A stretch of 64,000 bases of DNA from the NCBI RefSeq assembly GCF_028128615.1, contig NZ_AMDP01000061.1, forward strand, positions 124,001 through 188,000, written 5' to 3'. The notes under the pieces are model-generated. The model was not told the origin of the DNA. It was given only the letters and a program-made list of their open reading frames with translations, and did not search any database. The translations under genes and the position numbers were made by a program. This stretch comes from Enterococcus sp. 5H (GTDB lineage Bacteria > Bacillota > Bacilli > Lactobacillales > Enterococcaceae). Below, in pieces: positions 49,877 through 57,862 of the stretch (its first letter is position 1; each line of letters opens with the position of its first letter).

Positions 49877-50434
49877 TTAAAAATTCTTATTAATTTCCTT
49901 AATCAGTTCAGCTAATTTCGTAACGGTATTCGCATTTCTAATCGTGATTCGATCATAGTATTTTGAACTGACAATTTTTGACCAGCGAGTTCTGGAAAAA
50001 GTTTTAATGGGGGCTGACCAAAAAATCACACGATTATGATAAGCCACTTTTTCATATTCTGCTTTTGCTTCACCCACAGCTTCAATGACATCTTCCGTTG
50101 TCGTCGGTGCAATAACAAAAATAACATTGTGTTTCGATTCTTTGTCTATATTCCACCATTCAGGCATTTGTTTTAATGCCTCTAACAAGTCTTCACCAGG
50201 CACAATTGTAACAGCAATTGCTAAGTTAAATTCGTCAGCTATTATTTGCTCACAAACTTTGGTCAATTTTTGTAATTCTGTTTCTTCACTAGAAAAAATA
50301 ACATTTCCACTATTTAAATACGTTTTAACATTTGTAAAACCATATTGTTCAAAGCGTTCTTTCAAAGTTGCCATAACAACCCGATTTTTCACACCGACAT
50401 TAACACCACGTAATAAAGCAATGTATGCTCTCAT
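49877..50434 (-). CDS. DUF1697 family protein
   Basis: The 185-residue protein has the N-terminal block YIALLRGVNVGVKNRVVMATLKERFEQYGFTNVKTYLNSGNVIF, the family signature, and a C-terminal NANTVTKLAELI. Family function is unknown. Ribosome site GGAGGAG. It lies 28 bases upstream of the EEP gene on the same strand, so they may share a transcript. Confidence 0.88.
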   Translation of the reverse strand: MRAYIALLRGVNVGVKNRVVMATLKERFEQYGFTNVKTYLNSGNVIFSSEETELQKLTKVCEQIIADEFNLAIAVTIVPGEDLLEALKQMPEWWNIDKESKHNVIFVIAPTTTEDVIEAVGEAKAEYEKVAYHNRVIFWSAPIKTFSRTRWSKIVSSKYYDRITIRNANTVTKLAELIKEINKNF

Positions 50435-50582
50435 TTTTACTCCTCCATTTTATCATTCATTTATCAAAAAAATGCTCTTTTTCGTTCAAATCAAATTTGT
50501 ACTTCTTTTTTTCTATTCATATTATAATATAGATAATAAAAAATAACTTATTTAAGGAATGAAAAGAAAAGAGGAATGAAAA

Positions 50583-50954
50583 ATGAAAGATCTAAATGAA
50601 TTCTTTTCCGCAATCCAAGAACCAGATCATTTAAAACGCATTGAAGAACTTTTTGCATGGATGAAAGAAGAATTTCCCCAGTTAGAGATTGTCTTTAAAT
50701 GGAACCAACCAATGTTTACCGACCATGGAACTTACATTATTTCATATAGTGTCTCGAAAAAACACCTTTCAATCGCCCCAGAAACAGCGACTATGGGTAC
50801 ATTTGAAGCTGAAATTGAAAAAGCCGGATACCAACACACACCTAATATTATAAAAATAACGTGGGATCAAAAAATTGATTATGACTTATTAGAAAAAATT
50901 ATTGCACACAATATTAAAGATAAAATTCATTATACAAAATTTTGGCGGGAATAA
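50583..50954 (+). CDS. DUF1801 (YdhG-like) protein
   Basis: The 123-residue protein has the YdhG/DUF1801 fold with FKWNQPMF and KKHLSIAPE conserved. Family members are often annotated as possible iron chaperones from a Bacillus frataxin-like protein, but the role is uncertain. Ribosome site GAGG. A terminator at 51098-51127 follows. Confidence 0.8.
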   Translation: MKDLNEFFSAIQEPDHLKRIEELFAWMKEEFPQLEIVFKWNQPMFTDHGTYIISYSVSKKHLSIAPETATMGTFEAEIEKAGYQHTPNIIKITWDQKIDYDLLEKIIAHNIKDKIHYTKFWRE

Positions 50955-51097
50955 GTAGTAAAGAAGATAACGTTGATTCCGTCAGAAAAGTATTTTCAAT
51001 ATGATTTTATTGAAGTAGTAAAATAGGATAAAATAGCTTATTATCTAGACATAGAGAAACATTTACTTATCTTCCCCAAAAGATAAAACAGGAATTA

Positions 51098-51127
51098 ATC
51101 CCCGCTCAATTGAGTGGGGATTTTTTA
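51098..51127 (+). terminator. Intrinsic terminator
   Basis: ATCCCCGCTCAA and TTGAGTGGGGAT form a stem with almost no loop, followed by TTTTTT. Confidence 0.8.
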
Positions 51128-51213
51128 TGATAACATTACTTACTATTTAAGAGTACTTTTTTACTCTATTTATCCAAAAGTTCCTATTTTGAAAAATCGT
51201 GTTGACTATAGTC

Positions 51214-51238
51214 CTACCTTTAAGTTAAGATAACATTA
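51214..51238 (+). promoter_or_regulatory. Plus-strand promoter candidate ahead of RNA unit 1
   Basis: TTGACT and TAAGAT are 18 bases apart about 20 bases upstream of the first RNA unit. Coordinates are accurate to a few bases. A plus transcript would span the whole unit to the terminator at 51477. Confidence 0.45.
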
Positions 51239-51243
51239 CATTA

Positions 51244-51477
51244 AAATAAAAAAGGCGCTCTGTCAGAAGACTGGTCATCATCTAACAGAGCCCTGTATTA
51301 TAAGCACGAACTCATAATACAAGTCGCCTCGTCAATATTTCTATTGACTACTTACATTGTACTAAATGTCAGAAAAGAATTCTAGTATTTTTTGCATATT
51401 TGTATATACAATGTAGTTTGTCAATTTGTTTTTAACGAACGCTTCATGGTATTAGTGCTGACTAATACCATTTTTTT
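51244..51477. ncRNA. Structured RNA unit, copy 1 of a tandem pair
   Basis: Read on the minus strand, a -10-like TACAAT near 51355 is followed by hairpin GTCAAT/ATTGAC (51331-51348), then GGCG (51325-51328). Next come a hairpin with loop TTCGTG (51295-51320) and a terminator-like hairpin GGCTCTGT/ACAGAG-GCC ending in a T-run (51244-51292). The outer GGCG and CGCC can close a three-way junction. On the plus strand the unit ends in a separate terminator, TGGTATTAG/CTAATACCA plus seven T. There is no ORF with a ribosome site on either strand. Layout resembles the antitoxin RNA of Fst-type type I systems, but no Fst-like toxin gene is visible. Confidence 0.65.
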
Positions 51478-51517
51478 ATGTAATTGATTTATCTTACTCG
51501 ATAATTAGAACGAAAAC

Positions 51518-51748
51518 AAAATAAAAAGGCACTCTATAAGAGGGGGGTCACCCTCTTATAGAGCCTTGCATAATCAGCACGAACTGATCATACAAGTTGC
51601 CCAAGTCAATGCGCATTGACTTATTCATTTTACCTAAAAATTGTAAGAAATACTAGTGTTTTTTTACAAATTTTTGTATTCTGAAATAGTCAGTGATTAT
51701 TTGTTGAACTTTTGCACGGTATTGGTTGGTGTCCAATATCGTTTTTTT
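51518..51748. ncRNA. Structured RNA unit, copy 2 of a tandem pair
   Basis: This has the same modules in the same order as copy 1, 274 bases downstream. They are the hairpin GTCAAT/ATTGAC (51605-51620), junction GGCA..TGCC, a hairpin with the conserved loop AGCACGAACT (51568-51593) and the terminator hairpin CTCTATAAGAGGG/CCCTCTTATAGAG with a minus-strand T-run (51518-51565). A plus-strand terminator closes it (51717-51748). The junction pair changes from G-C to A-T on both sides, a compensatory change. The minus-strand -10 is TAAAAT. Confidence 0.65.
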
Positions 51749-51866
51749 CGTTCTTTTTATAAATAGTAAATACCAAGTTCTCCTTTTTTTCGATACCCTT
51801 TTTCATATTCTATCTCTTGGTATTTACGATCTAATACAACTAACTTGATTCGAACACCTTGTCTAG

Positions 51867-51956
51867 CAATTCAGTTTGAAAAGGCTCGCCAAGTCAATGC
51901 GTACAACTACGAAAAAATACAAACAAATTTTTTTCTGGATCTACTAAACTGAATTG
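51867..51956. repeat. 90-bp segment bounded by 11-bp perfect inverted repeats
   Basis: CAATTCAGTTT and AAACTGAATTG flank a segment that contains GCCAAGTCAATGCG, shared with RNA unit 2, and ACAACTACGAAA, shared with the repeat copy at 39813. It looks like a chimera of repeat pieces or a small mobile fragment. Confidence 0.45.
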
Positions 51957-52021
51957 TAAAAGCAACGAATATGTTAGTTGTACTAGTAATAGTAAGAAGT
52001 ACTCCAAAGAGCACCTCTTAC

Positions 52022-52056
52022 TAAAAAAATCATAGGTATTGCAGAGCTTATGATTT
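52022..52056 (-). terminator. Terminator of the MerR gene
   Basis: AAATCATA and TATGATTT pair around a 14-base loop, followed by TTTTTTAG on the minus strand. Confidence 0.65.
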
Positions 52057-52137
52057 CAACCAGCTACCTGCCAACACTATTCCATTTTTATAAAATAAAC
52101 CAACCATTTTTTTAATATAAATACCGGTAGCTGGTTG
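52057..52137. other. Long hairpin with 12-bp perfect stem
   Basis: CAACCAGCTACC (52057-52068) and GGTAGCTGGTTG (52126-52137) pair across a 57-base loop. On the plus strand TTTTTTAT follows, so it can end plus-strand transcripts from the RNA region. On the minus strand it lies between the MerR stop and its terminator. Confidence 0.6.
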
Positions 52138-52141
52138 TTTT

Positions 52142-52525
52142 TTATTTAAAGTCCCGTAATTTTTTTTCATTTGGAACAATATGACTATCGTAGTTGTCAA
52201 TTTTATATCTTAAACGATCTAATGCTGCTTGCATCACGTCTATTCTTGCTTGAAGCTCAGATTCTTGGTCTTTTAGCAAATCTACTCGTGCTGAAATTGT
52301 TTTATCTCCTATCCGAAATAATTCTAAATATTCTATCAACGATTCTATTGAAAGACCTGCCCCACGCATTTGCCTACTGAAAATAATCCAGCGTAAATCC
52401 TCATCAGTAAAATTACGAACTCCATTCTCATTTCGTCCAATTGGCGGAATCAAACCAATCCGCTCATAATAACGAATCGTGTCTGCTGATACACTGGTTT
52501 CTTTACTTGCTATACTAATATTCAT
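52142..52525 (-). CDS. MerR family regulator
   Basis: The protein has 127 residues from ATG 52525 (GAGGAG, 8 bases; the frame is open 22 codons more). The N-terminal winged helix reads SIASKETSVSADTIRYYERIGLIPPIGRN, and a dimerising coiled coil follows (SARVDLLKDQESELQARIDVMQAALDRLRYKIDNY). No effector domain or Cys is present. It follows the HAD-like gene by 78 bases and may share its MerR-type promoter. Confidence 0.9.
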   Translation of the reverse strand: MNISIASKETSVSADTIRYYERIGLIPPIGRNENGVRNFTDEDLRWIIFSRQMRGAGLSIESLIEYLELFRIGDKTISARVDLLKDQESELQARIDVMQAALDRLRYKIDNYDSHIVPNEKKLRDFK

Positions 52526-52603
52526 TTTGTCACTCCTCTTCTCTTTTAATCCGTTCTGTTTGTCCCATTTATCCGAAATTTTCAAATTCACTTTATCTGT
52601 CCA

Positions 52604-53242
52604 TTACCTATACATTAAAAGTTGTTTTTCCGTTCGAATAATTTCTGTCTTGTCTTCATTTATGAAGGGTCTTATTTTTTCTTTCAAAAAATGGATTGCT
52701 TCAATCTCATCATAGCCAAAAGTTCCTAAAATTACCGTATTTGAATCGATACGTTGAAATGCTAGGCGTTCATGATAAAATGTTTCATAAAATATGTCTT
52801 TTCTTGTTAGTTCATTGAATACTTTTACTAGCAAAACATCTTTCGTATTAGTAAACTGATCCACCTCTATTAGCTTATCATGTCTTGCTTGCTTCTGATA
52901 CTTTTCGACTGTTTCATTAATTTGAGTAATTTCTGTCTTCTCTGTTCTATATAATGCAAGTGGATGTTTGGTATATGAACAGAATTGAATCAAATCAATA
53001 ATTTCAGCTTCTGGAATATAATTGCAGCGGATAGTCTGATTATCTAAAATAATTTGCTGACCATTTAAACAAACAAAAGCTTTGAAACGAGGATCAACTA
53101 AAGGGCTTATTTGTGAAAAAGACAGCTGACTGACCAAGACAGGAAAATATTTTTGAGTATCAATCCGCTCAAACCAAGCTGTTTCAGTATTCAATAAAAT
53201 AGTATCTTTGATGAAAATAAGCTGTTTTGTCAAATTAATCAC
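52604..53242 (-). CDS. Degenerate HAD-like (Cof-type) protein
   Basis: The protein has 212 residues from GTG 53242 (TTG three codons on also fits AGGTG). It shows the layout of Cof-type HAD phosphatases: FIKDTILLNTET at the place of the DxDGTLL motif, then VCLNGQQIIL for the usual SNGAxI motif, and a cap region. The two catalytic Asp of motif I are missing (K-D-T-I), so phosphatase activity is doubtful. It is preceded by a MerR-type promoter, so it may be a regulated binding protein or a decaying gene. Confidence 0.5.
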   Translation of the reverse strand: MINLTKQLIFIKDTILLNTETAWFERIDTQKYFPVLVSQLSFSQISPLVDPRFKAFVCLNGQQIILDNQTIRCNYIPEAEIIDLIQFCSYTKHPLALYRTEKTEITQINETVEKYQKQARHDKLIEVDQFTNTKDVLLVKVFNELTRKDIFYETFYHERLAFQRIDSNTVILGTFGYDEIEAIHFLKEKIRPFINEDKTEIIRTEKQLLMYR

Positions 53243-53266
53243 CTACTTCACTTTTTTTACTTTTTT

Positions 53267-53297
53267 AGAATAACACTTAAAGTGAACTTCAAGTCAA
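53267..53297 (-). promoter_or_regulatory. MerR-type promoter with 19-bp spacer and dyad
   Basis: On the minus strand -35 TTGACT and -10 TATTCT are 19 bases apart, the elongated spacing typical of MerR-activated promoters. The spacer contains the dyad CTTGAAGT-TC-ACTTTAAG. One of the two flanking MerR proteins probably binds here. Confidence 0.8.
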
Positions 53298-53386
53298 GCC
53301 TCTACTTTTAATGTCACTATATTTAATGTCGTAAATTACCTATCACGTGGTAAAATGGTAAAGAGAACATTAAGGAGGTTGTATTA

Positions 53387-53764
53387 ATGGTTTACAAAAT
53401 TCATGAGTTTTCAAAACTAACTGGTCTTCCCCCGCACACATTGCGTTTTTACGAAAAAGAAGGATTAATCAGTGTTAGAAGAGATCATAATAATATTCGA
53501 ATTTATGATGATAAAAACAAAGACTGGATTGACTTCTTTTTGCATTTAAAAAAAACCGGAATGACCATAGAAGATTTAAAACAATATTTAATTTGGTGGT
53601 ACGAAGGCGATGTCACGAATCAAAATCGTTTAGATTTACTAATTAAGCAGAAACAAACTGCATTGAAAGAGATCCAAGAGATTCAACAGGGAATTGCTGT
53701 TTTAGATCATAAAATTGATGTTTATCAAAAAAGAATTCAGAATTCGAAAACAACAAATGAGTAA
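53387..53764 (+). CDS. MerR family regulator
   Basis: The 125-residue protein begins with the winged helix YKIHEFSKLTGLPPHTLRFYEKEGLISVRRDHNNIR and has a coiled coil (TALKEIQEIQQGIAVLDHKIDVY). No effector domain. The start ATG 53387 follows AAGGAGG. It diverges from the HAD-like gene; the MerR-type promoter lies between them. Confidence 0.9.
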   Translation: MVYKIHEFSKLTGLPPHTLRFYEKEGLISVRRDHNNIRIYDDKNKDWIDFFLHLKKTGMTIEDLKQYLIWWYEGDVTNQNRLDLLIKQKQTALKEIQEIQQGIAVLDHKIDVYQKRIQNSKTTNE

Positions 53765-53783
53765 TTTTTATGTTAGATAGAAC

Positions 53784-53833
53784 AATCCTTATGTTTAGCC
53801 GACAAATTTATCGCTTAAACATAAGGATTTTTT
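53784..53833 (+). terminator. Intrinsic terminator
   Basis: AATCCTTATGTTTA and TAAACATAAGGATT form a 14-bp perfect stem followed by TTTTT. Confidence 0.85.
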
Positions 53834-53964
53834 GATCTATTTTACTTTTTTGCCATTTGCAGGTTCTTATAACGAGTCATGGTAAGAAGTAACTATTGTT
53901 TTTTTAATTACAGTTATTATTAAGATAAATTTGAAAATTCAACACATAGTTAACTAAGAGGAGG

Positions 53965-53988
53965 ACTTGTTTCTATAAAGAAACAAGT
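53965..53988. other. Perfect 9-bp hairpin downstream of the WxL locus
   Basis: ACTTGTTTC and GAAACAAGT pair around a 6-base loop. There is no T-run on the minus strand, so it is a weak terminator at best for the last WxL-locus gene. Confidence 0.4.
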
Positions 53989-54048
53989 AGAAAGATCAGA
54001 GGTAAAGCGAAATCCTTAATTATATTTCTTTTCATCAATGTAGGCTAT

Positions 54049-54717
54049 TCATTTTCCCTCTGAAAAAGCGTTTTCGTTTACTTTGTAATAGTCAAATACG
54101 GTACGTTCATGCTCTTTGGCTTTTATAATATCACGTAAAAATTCTTCAACTAAATCTGAGTTACCGTAGAAGTTCTTGGTTTGGGTACTGGCGTTCATTC
54201 CTAGCTGCTTAGTCGCGTTATAGTACCGATTTAAGTTCAGTTGTCCTTCTTGAGAATTTAAGTTGTTGGCTTTTTTTGTACCATAACTGGCCATTGCGGT
54301 TGCTAAATAGCGAATATTTTGTTGGAGTTTTTCTTCCTCATCTCCTTGATCTCGCGCTAAAATTAATTGTTCTTCAAAATCCCGCAAAAGGTAGTAGCCG
54401 CGCACAACTGAATCTGAATCCTCCGTTGTTAGATTCATCGCCTGGTAGTAGGAAATATAAGCAGAGCCACCAGAGAACATCATGGTTAAAATTGTAAACC
54501 AGACAACCCAGATTAGGTTTTTCTTTTTCTTTTGTTGGTATTCTTTTCGTTGTCTGGCTATTTTTTTGTTTTTCTTTTTATTTTTGACTTTCCTCTTTGG
54601 TAGTTGGCTCAGTTTCTTACGTTGAATACCATAGTTCCAGATGAAGAAAATCAGCCCGATGAAGGAAAGTATGGCGGCTGTGACACTGCCAATAAATATC
54701 ATTTCTAGTATAGACAT
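54049..54717 (-). CDS. Membrane protein of the WxL locus
   Basis: The 222-residue protein has a first helix (MIFIGSVTAAILSFIGLIFFIW), a very basic cytoplasmic loop (KNKKKNKKIARQRKEYQQKKKK), a second helix (IWVVWFTILTMMFSGGSAYISYY) and an extracellular helical domain of about 130 residues. Function unknown; it follows the DUF916 gene by 12 bases, so it should act with the WxL surface complex. Confidence 0.75.
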   Translation of the reverse strand: MSILEMIFIGSVTAAILSFIGLIFFIWNYGIQRKKLSQLPKRKVKNKKKNKKIARQRKEYQQKKKKNLIWVVWFTILTMMFSGGSAYISYYQAMNLTTEDSDSVVRGYYLLRDFEEQLILARDQGDEEEKLQQNIRYLATAMASYGTKKANNLNSQEGQLNLNRYYNATKQLGMNASTQTKNFYGNSDLVEEFLRDIIKAKEHERTVFDYYKVNENAFSEGK

Positions 54718-54729
54718 GTCCCTCAGCCT

Positions 54730-55854
54730 CTATTCATCCACTGGTTTCTTGTTTTCTTTAGTTCCAGATTTTTTCTTTTTACGCGCTTTTCTTTCTGCTA
54801 GTTCTTTTTGTTGTTTCTTTTTACGTAGGTATGTCATGAGCCCGAAAATAATCCCGATCAGCAGTAAGACAGCTCCCACAATCAGCGCAATTAGTTGCCA
54901 GTTCAGTCCTTTTTCCTGCACCAAACCAACATCTCGTTCGTTAAATTTATCGGCATCTTCTTGGGTGATCTCAAATTCTTCGGTCCATGCCCATTTTTGA
55001 TCGCCTGATGTTACTAAAATATTGGCTACATAAGTACCTGAAACCATTCGTTCACCGTTCATACTCACAGGAAATTGGATGAATGAATTTGGTGCCATCC
55101 GCATAGCGGTTTGTTTTCTTTCGTATAAAACTGCGTCGTTGCCTTTGGCATTGATTTGGGTTTCTACGGTCATATCGTTTAAAAAGGCTGGGATGATGTT
55201 GGAGAAATCAATGAATATTGTATTTCGGTAATTATTTTGTCCAGCGAAAACACTGTTTAAGTTTAAATCCGGTGATAATTCTTCTTCGGATTCTTGGAGT
55301 AATAGCCCAATCACATAGGCGTATTGGTTAATAATTCGTGAGCCGCCTTCTTCTGAAACATTATCGTCTTGATCTGCTTTCATTAGCTGGATTCCACCCG
55401 CAATTACACCTTCGGTACTGGTTTCCGGCATTTTGATTTTTAGATCAAGGGTTTTCGTTTCTCCTGCTTCTAAGTCAATTGATTCTGGTCCGGACACGAG
55501 ATCTTCGAAATCAAATTTTAGTGAGGCATCGTTTTCAATATCTGAATCACCGTATTCAATCACACCATTTTGATTGGTTACTGCGCCGTTTAAGCCAACA
55601 TTGATTGTTAATTTTTCCGTACTTGGATTGGTTACCGTTATCTTTACTGTTTGTTCCTGTCCTTTGGACATTTTCAATTTGTAATAGCCGATGTTTTCTT
55701 CCATTTGATTGTCTGGAAAATTTAAACTATAGGTAAACCCGGTTGCTCCAGCAAGGTCTTCATCTGCGTGCGCTAGGTTCGTAAATAGGATATTCGGTAA
55801 CAGCATAACAACTGTTAATGGAATAATTCCGATTACTTTTATTATTTTTTTCAT
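54730..55854 (-). CDS. WxL-interacting protein (DUF916 and DUF3324)
   Basis: The 374-residue protein has a signal peptide (IIPLTVVMLLPNILFTNLAHA), then a DUF916 domain (about 30-165) and a DUF3324 domain (about 175-310), both Ig-like. One transmembrane helix follows (WQLIALIVGAVLLLIGIIFGLMTYL), with a Lys-rich tail inside. WxL proteins bind such partners, which tie them to the membrane. It is separated from the WxL genes by 350 bases with an intergenic repeat. Confidence 0.92.
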   Translation of the reverse strand: MKKIIKVIGIIPLTVVMLLPNILFTNLAHADEDLAGATGFTYSLNFPDNQMEENIGYYKLKMSKGQEQTVKITVTNPSTEKLTINVGLNGAVTNQNGVIEYGDSDIENDASLKFDFEDLVSGPESIDLEAGETKTLDLKIKMPETSTEGVIAGGIQLMKADQDDNVSEEGGSRIINQYAYVIGLLLQESEEELSPDLNLNSVFAGQNNYRNTIFIDFSNIIPAFLNDMTVETQINAKGNDAVLYERKQTAMRMAPNSFIQFPVSMNGERMVSGTYVANILVTSGDQKWAWTEEFEITQEDADKFNERDVGLVQEKGLNWQLIALIVGAVLLLIGIIFGLMTYLRKKKQQKELAERKARKKKKSGTKENKKPVDE

Positions 55855-55907
55855 TATCTATAACCTCATGTCTTTTTAGTTTTCTATGTATGTGATTTTA
55901 TTGAAAA

Positions 55908-56200
55908 AGTAATGAGTCGGACAAAACTAAAGATCAGTTTTGCTCCATTCACTAAATCCGAATAAACGGCGAGAAAAAAGCAGCTACTCCACTTCGTTCC
56001 GATCACAACAATTTCTAAGAGCTAAAGCTCTAAGAATTGAAGGCTTCGGAAATAATCCGAAATTCACAAAAATTTGAAGAGCAATTTCCGTGAATTCCTT
56101 CTTATTGCTGTAAAACACAACGAGAACCGAGTTGATGTTGCACAGTACCTACCCCCGGTTCTCGGAGCTAAACCGCTTTTGTCTCAGCCTCTCTGGAAAA
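55908..56200. repeat. Dispersed intergenic repeat, long composite copy
   Basis: It carries the same blocks as 11439-11813: GCAGCTACTCCACTTCG, AGAGCTAAAGCTCT and (GAGAACC)GAGTTGATGT..ACAGTACCTAC, with an internal deletion of about 90 bases relative to that copy. It interrupts the WxL locus and may reduce or end readthrough between the WxL genes and the DUF916 gene. Confidence 0.75.
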
Positions 56201-56207
56201 GCTGAAA

Positions 56208-56975
56208 TTATTGAGCCGCTACAACTTTCCATGTTACTTTCGCTACGTACTCATCTACTGCCATGTTTGAAGCAGTTGCTGCTGGAACTGTTAGTTTTAC
56301 TGAGTTCGCATCTGTTTCGTTTCTGCTGTCACCAAATGCCATGATGTAACGACCTTTTCCTTCTTGTGTCGCTTGATTTGCAGTAACAATGTTTTTGGCC
56401 CCACCACTTTCAGTTAATTGGAAAGCTGGTGCTGTATTTGATGGGATCGTATTTGTGTTATCCCCTTGCGCTGCTACAAATCCATTACTGAAGTCAATCG
56501 TTGATCCATTTAATGTATTTGAACTAGCACCTGTAAATTGTTGGCTCATTTCTGCTGTTACTCTATATCCATACGTACCACCCGCACGGATATCACGCCA
56601 TTGAACGTAAGCACCACGTGTTGTTGCATCTTCACCTTCACCAAACATCATTGGAGCTGCAAAAGCTGTAACTTCATTTGCAGATGTTTTGATCGTACCA
56701 AATTCTAAGTTTGTTACTTTTTCAATCATTAACGGTCCGCGATCTGGATTTACAATTTCATCAGGTCCTTCCGGATTTGGTTCTGGAAGTGTCTCTTCTG
56801 GATTTTCCGGATCAATAGTATCAATTTCTTCATCGGGATCTGTTCCACCTTCTTCAACCGTTACTGTACCTGTTGAATCTAGTTCTGTCGCATCTGCTAA
56901 TGCTACTGTCGGTGCTAATGCTCCGATTGTTAGGGCAGCGACGATCGCTGCTGATGATAATGTTGTAAATTTCAT
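56208..56975 (-). CDS. WxL domain surface protein
   Basis: The 255-residue protein has a signal peptide (SSAAIVAALTIGALAPTVALA), an Asp/Glu/Pro-rich linker (TVTVEEGGTDPDEEIDT then NPEEPN-type segments) and a C-terminal WxL domain. The terminal motif reads KVTWKVVAAQ, a variant of the usual LTWTL, and the first WxL position is replaced (GYRVTAEM). WxL domains bind peptidoglycan non-covalently. Ribosome site AGGAGG. Confidence 0.9.
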   Translation of the reverse strand: MKFTTLSSAAIVAALTIGALAPTVALADATELDSTGTVTVEEGGTDPDEEIDTIDPENPEETLPEPNPEGPDEIVNPDRGPLMIEKVTNLEFGTIKTSANEVTAFAAPMMFGEGEDATTRGAYVQWRDIRAGGTYGYRVTAEMSQQFTGASSNTLNGSTIDFSNGFVAAQGDNTNTIPSNTAPAFQLTESGGAKNIVTANQATQEGKGRYIMAFGDSRNETDANSVKLTVPAATASNMAVDEYVAKVTWKVVAAQ

Positions 56976-57046
56976 AATGTGTTTCCTCCTGTATAGTTCT
57001 TTATAATTTATTTGATAACCTGGCTGAAGCCAGAAGTATCACAAAG

Positions 57047-57862
57047 TTAAGGTAACGCAGCTAATATCCACGTTAGTTCTGTTGCATATTGCACCGGGTA
57101 GATTTTTGTTGCAGTTGGAATGGTTAAACTGATGGCTGAGTTATGATACGCCGGTTTACCGGAAAACTCATCCTTCACAGCATTTCCTGCTGCATCTACC
57201 ACTGGTGACAAAGTGTTTTCCATATTGTTGCTATTGGTTTCAGAAGCGCCGAAGGCAATCGTCCAAACGCCGCGGCCATTTCCAGCTGTTGCTGTAGCTA
57301 ATTCGTAGGCAGTACCAATCGAATTTAGCGCAATCGTTTCTCGAGTCACCGTTGGTGAGCCGCTGTTGCCACTGCCGTTAGCCCAGCCTTTATCTAAGGA
57401 TAAGACAGCACCGCTTAGTTCTTGTTCGCTGGCTTGTTGAATCACCGTGTTTCGAAACTGGTGATTTTGCTTCACTTGAAGGGTCCAGCCAGTTGAATTG
57501 GTGCGCTGATCGGTGATTTGGATAAAACTGCCTCTTGGTCCAATTTCACCTAAAAATTGTTGCGCTAATGCTGGATAGGTGCGGTTGGTATCTGATAGTT
57601 TTGTTCGGCCAAAATCCAGAGATGATACATAATCAATACGCAAAGGCCCCTCTGTTCCTGGTCCATCACCGGGATCAGCGATATCATCCGGATTTTCTGG
57701 ATCTACAATCTCAGACTCACCATTACTTTCGACAATGACCGTGCCAGACTGATCTAAACTAGTTGGTGAAGCCTCTACTTGGAAAGGAGTTGCTAGAAAA
57801 ATAATACTCGTCAAAACAGTGAAACAACATTTACTAAACAGTTTCCCTTGTCGTCTTTTCAT
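57047..57862 (-). CDS. WxL domain surface protein
   Basis: The 271-residue protein has a signal peptide ending near VEASP. The N-terminal LDQSGTVIVES resembles LDSTGTVTVEE of the next gene, so they are paralogues. A WxL domain follows, with both motifs (GWTLQV and ELTWILAALP). It starts directly after the stop of the LPXTG gene (TAGATG). Confidence 0.93.
   Translation of the reverse strand: MKRRQGKLFSKCCFTVLTSIIFLATPFQVEASPTSLDQSGTVIVESNGESEIVDPENPDDIADPGDGPGTEGPLRIDYVSSLDFGRTKLSDTNRTYPALAQQFLGEIGPRGSFIQITDQRTNSTGWTLQVKQNHQFRNTVIQQASEQELSGAVLSLDKGWANGSGNSGSPTVTRETIALNSIGTAYELATATAGNGRGVWTIAFGASETNSNNMENTLSPVVDAAGNAVKDEFSGKPAYHNSAISLTIPTATKIYPVQYATELTWILAALP

Noticed and set aside
51244-51748. 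A full Fst-type type I toxin-antitoxin locus
   Set aside because: The RNA hairpins resemble Fst antitoxin RNAs, but I found no ORF with a ribosome site or the hydrophobic P-x-x-V-G motif of Fst toxins on either strand from 50955 to 52141.
51244-51748. CRISPR array or tracrRNA
   Set aside because: There are only two units, 274 bases apart and of diverged sequence, with no spacer pattern and no cas genes in the window.
52057-52137. 19-codon minus-strand ORF inside the long hairpin, possible toxin peptide
   Set aside because: There is no ribosome site before its ATG and no membrane-peptide pattern.
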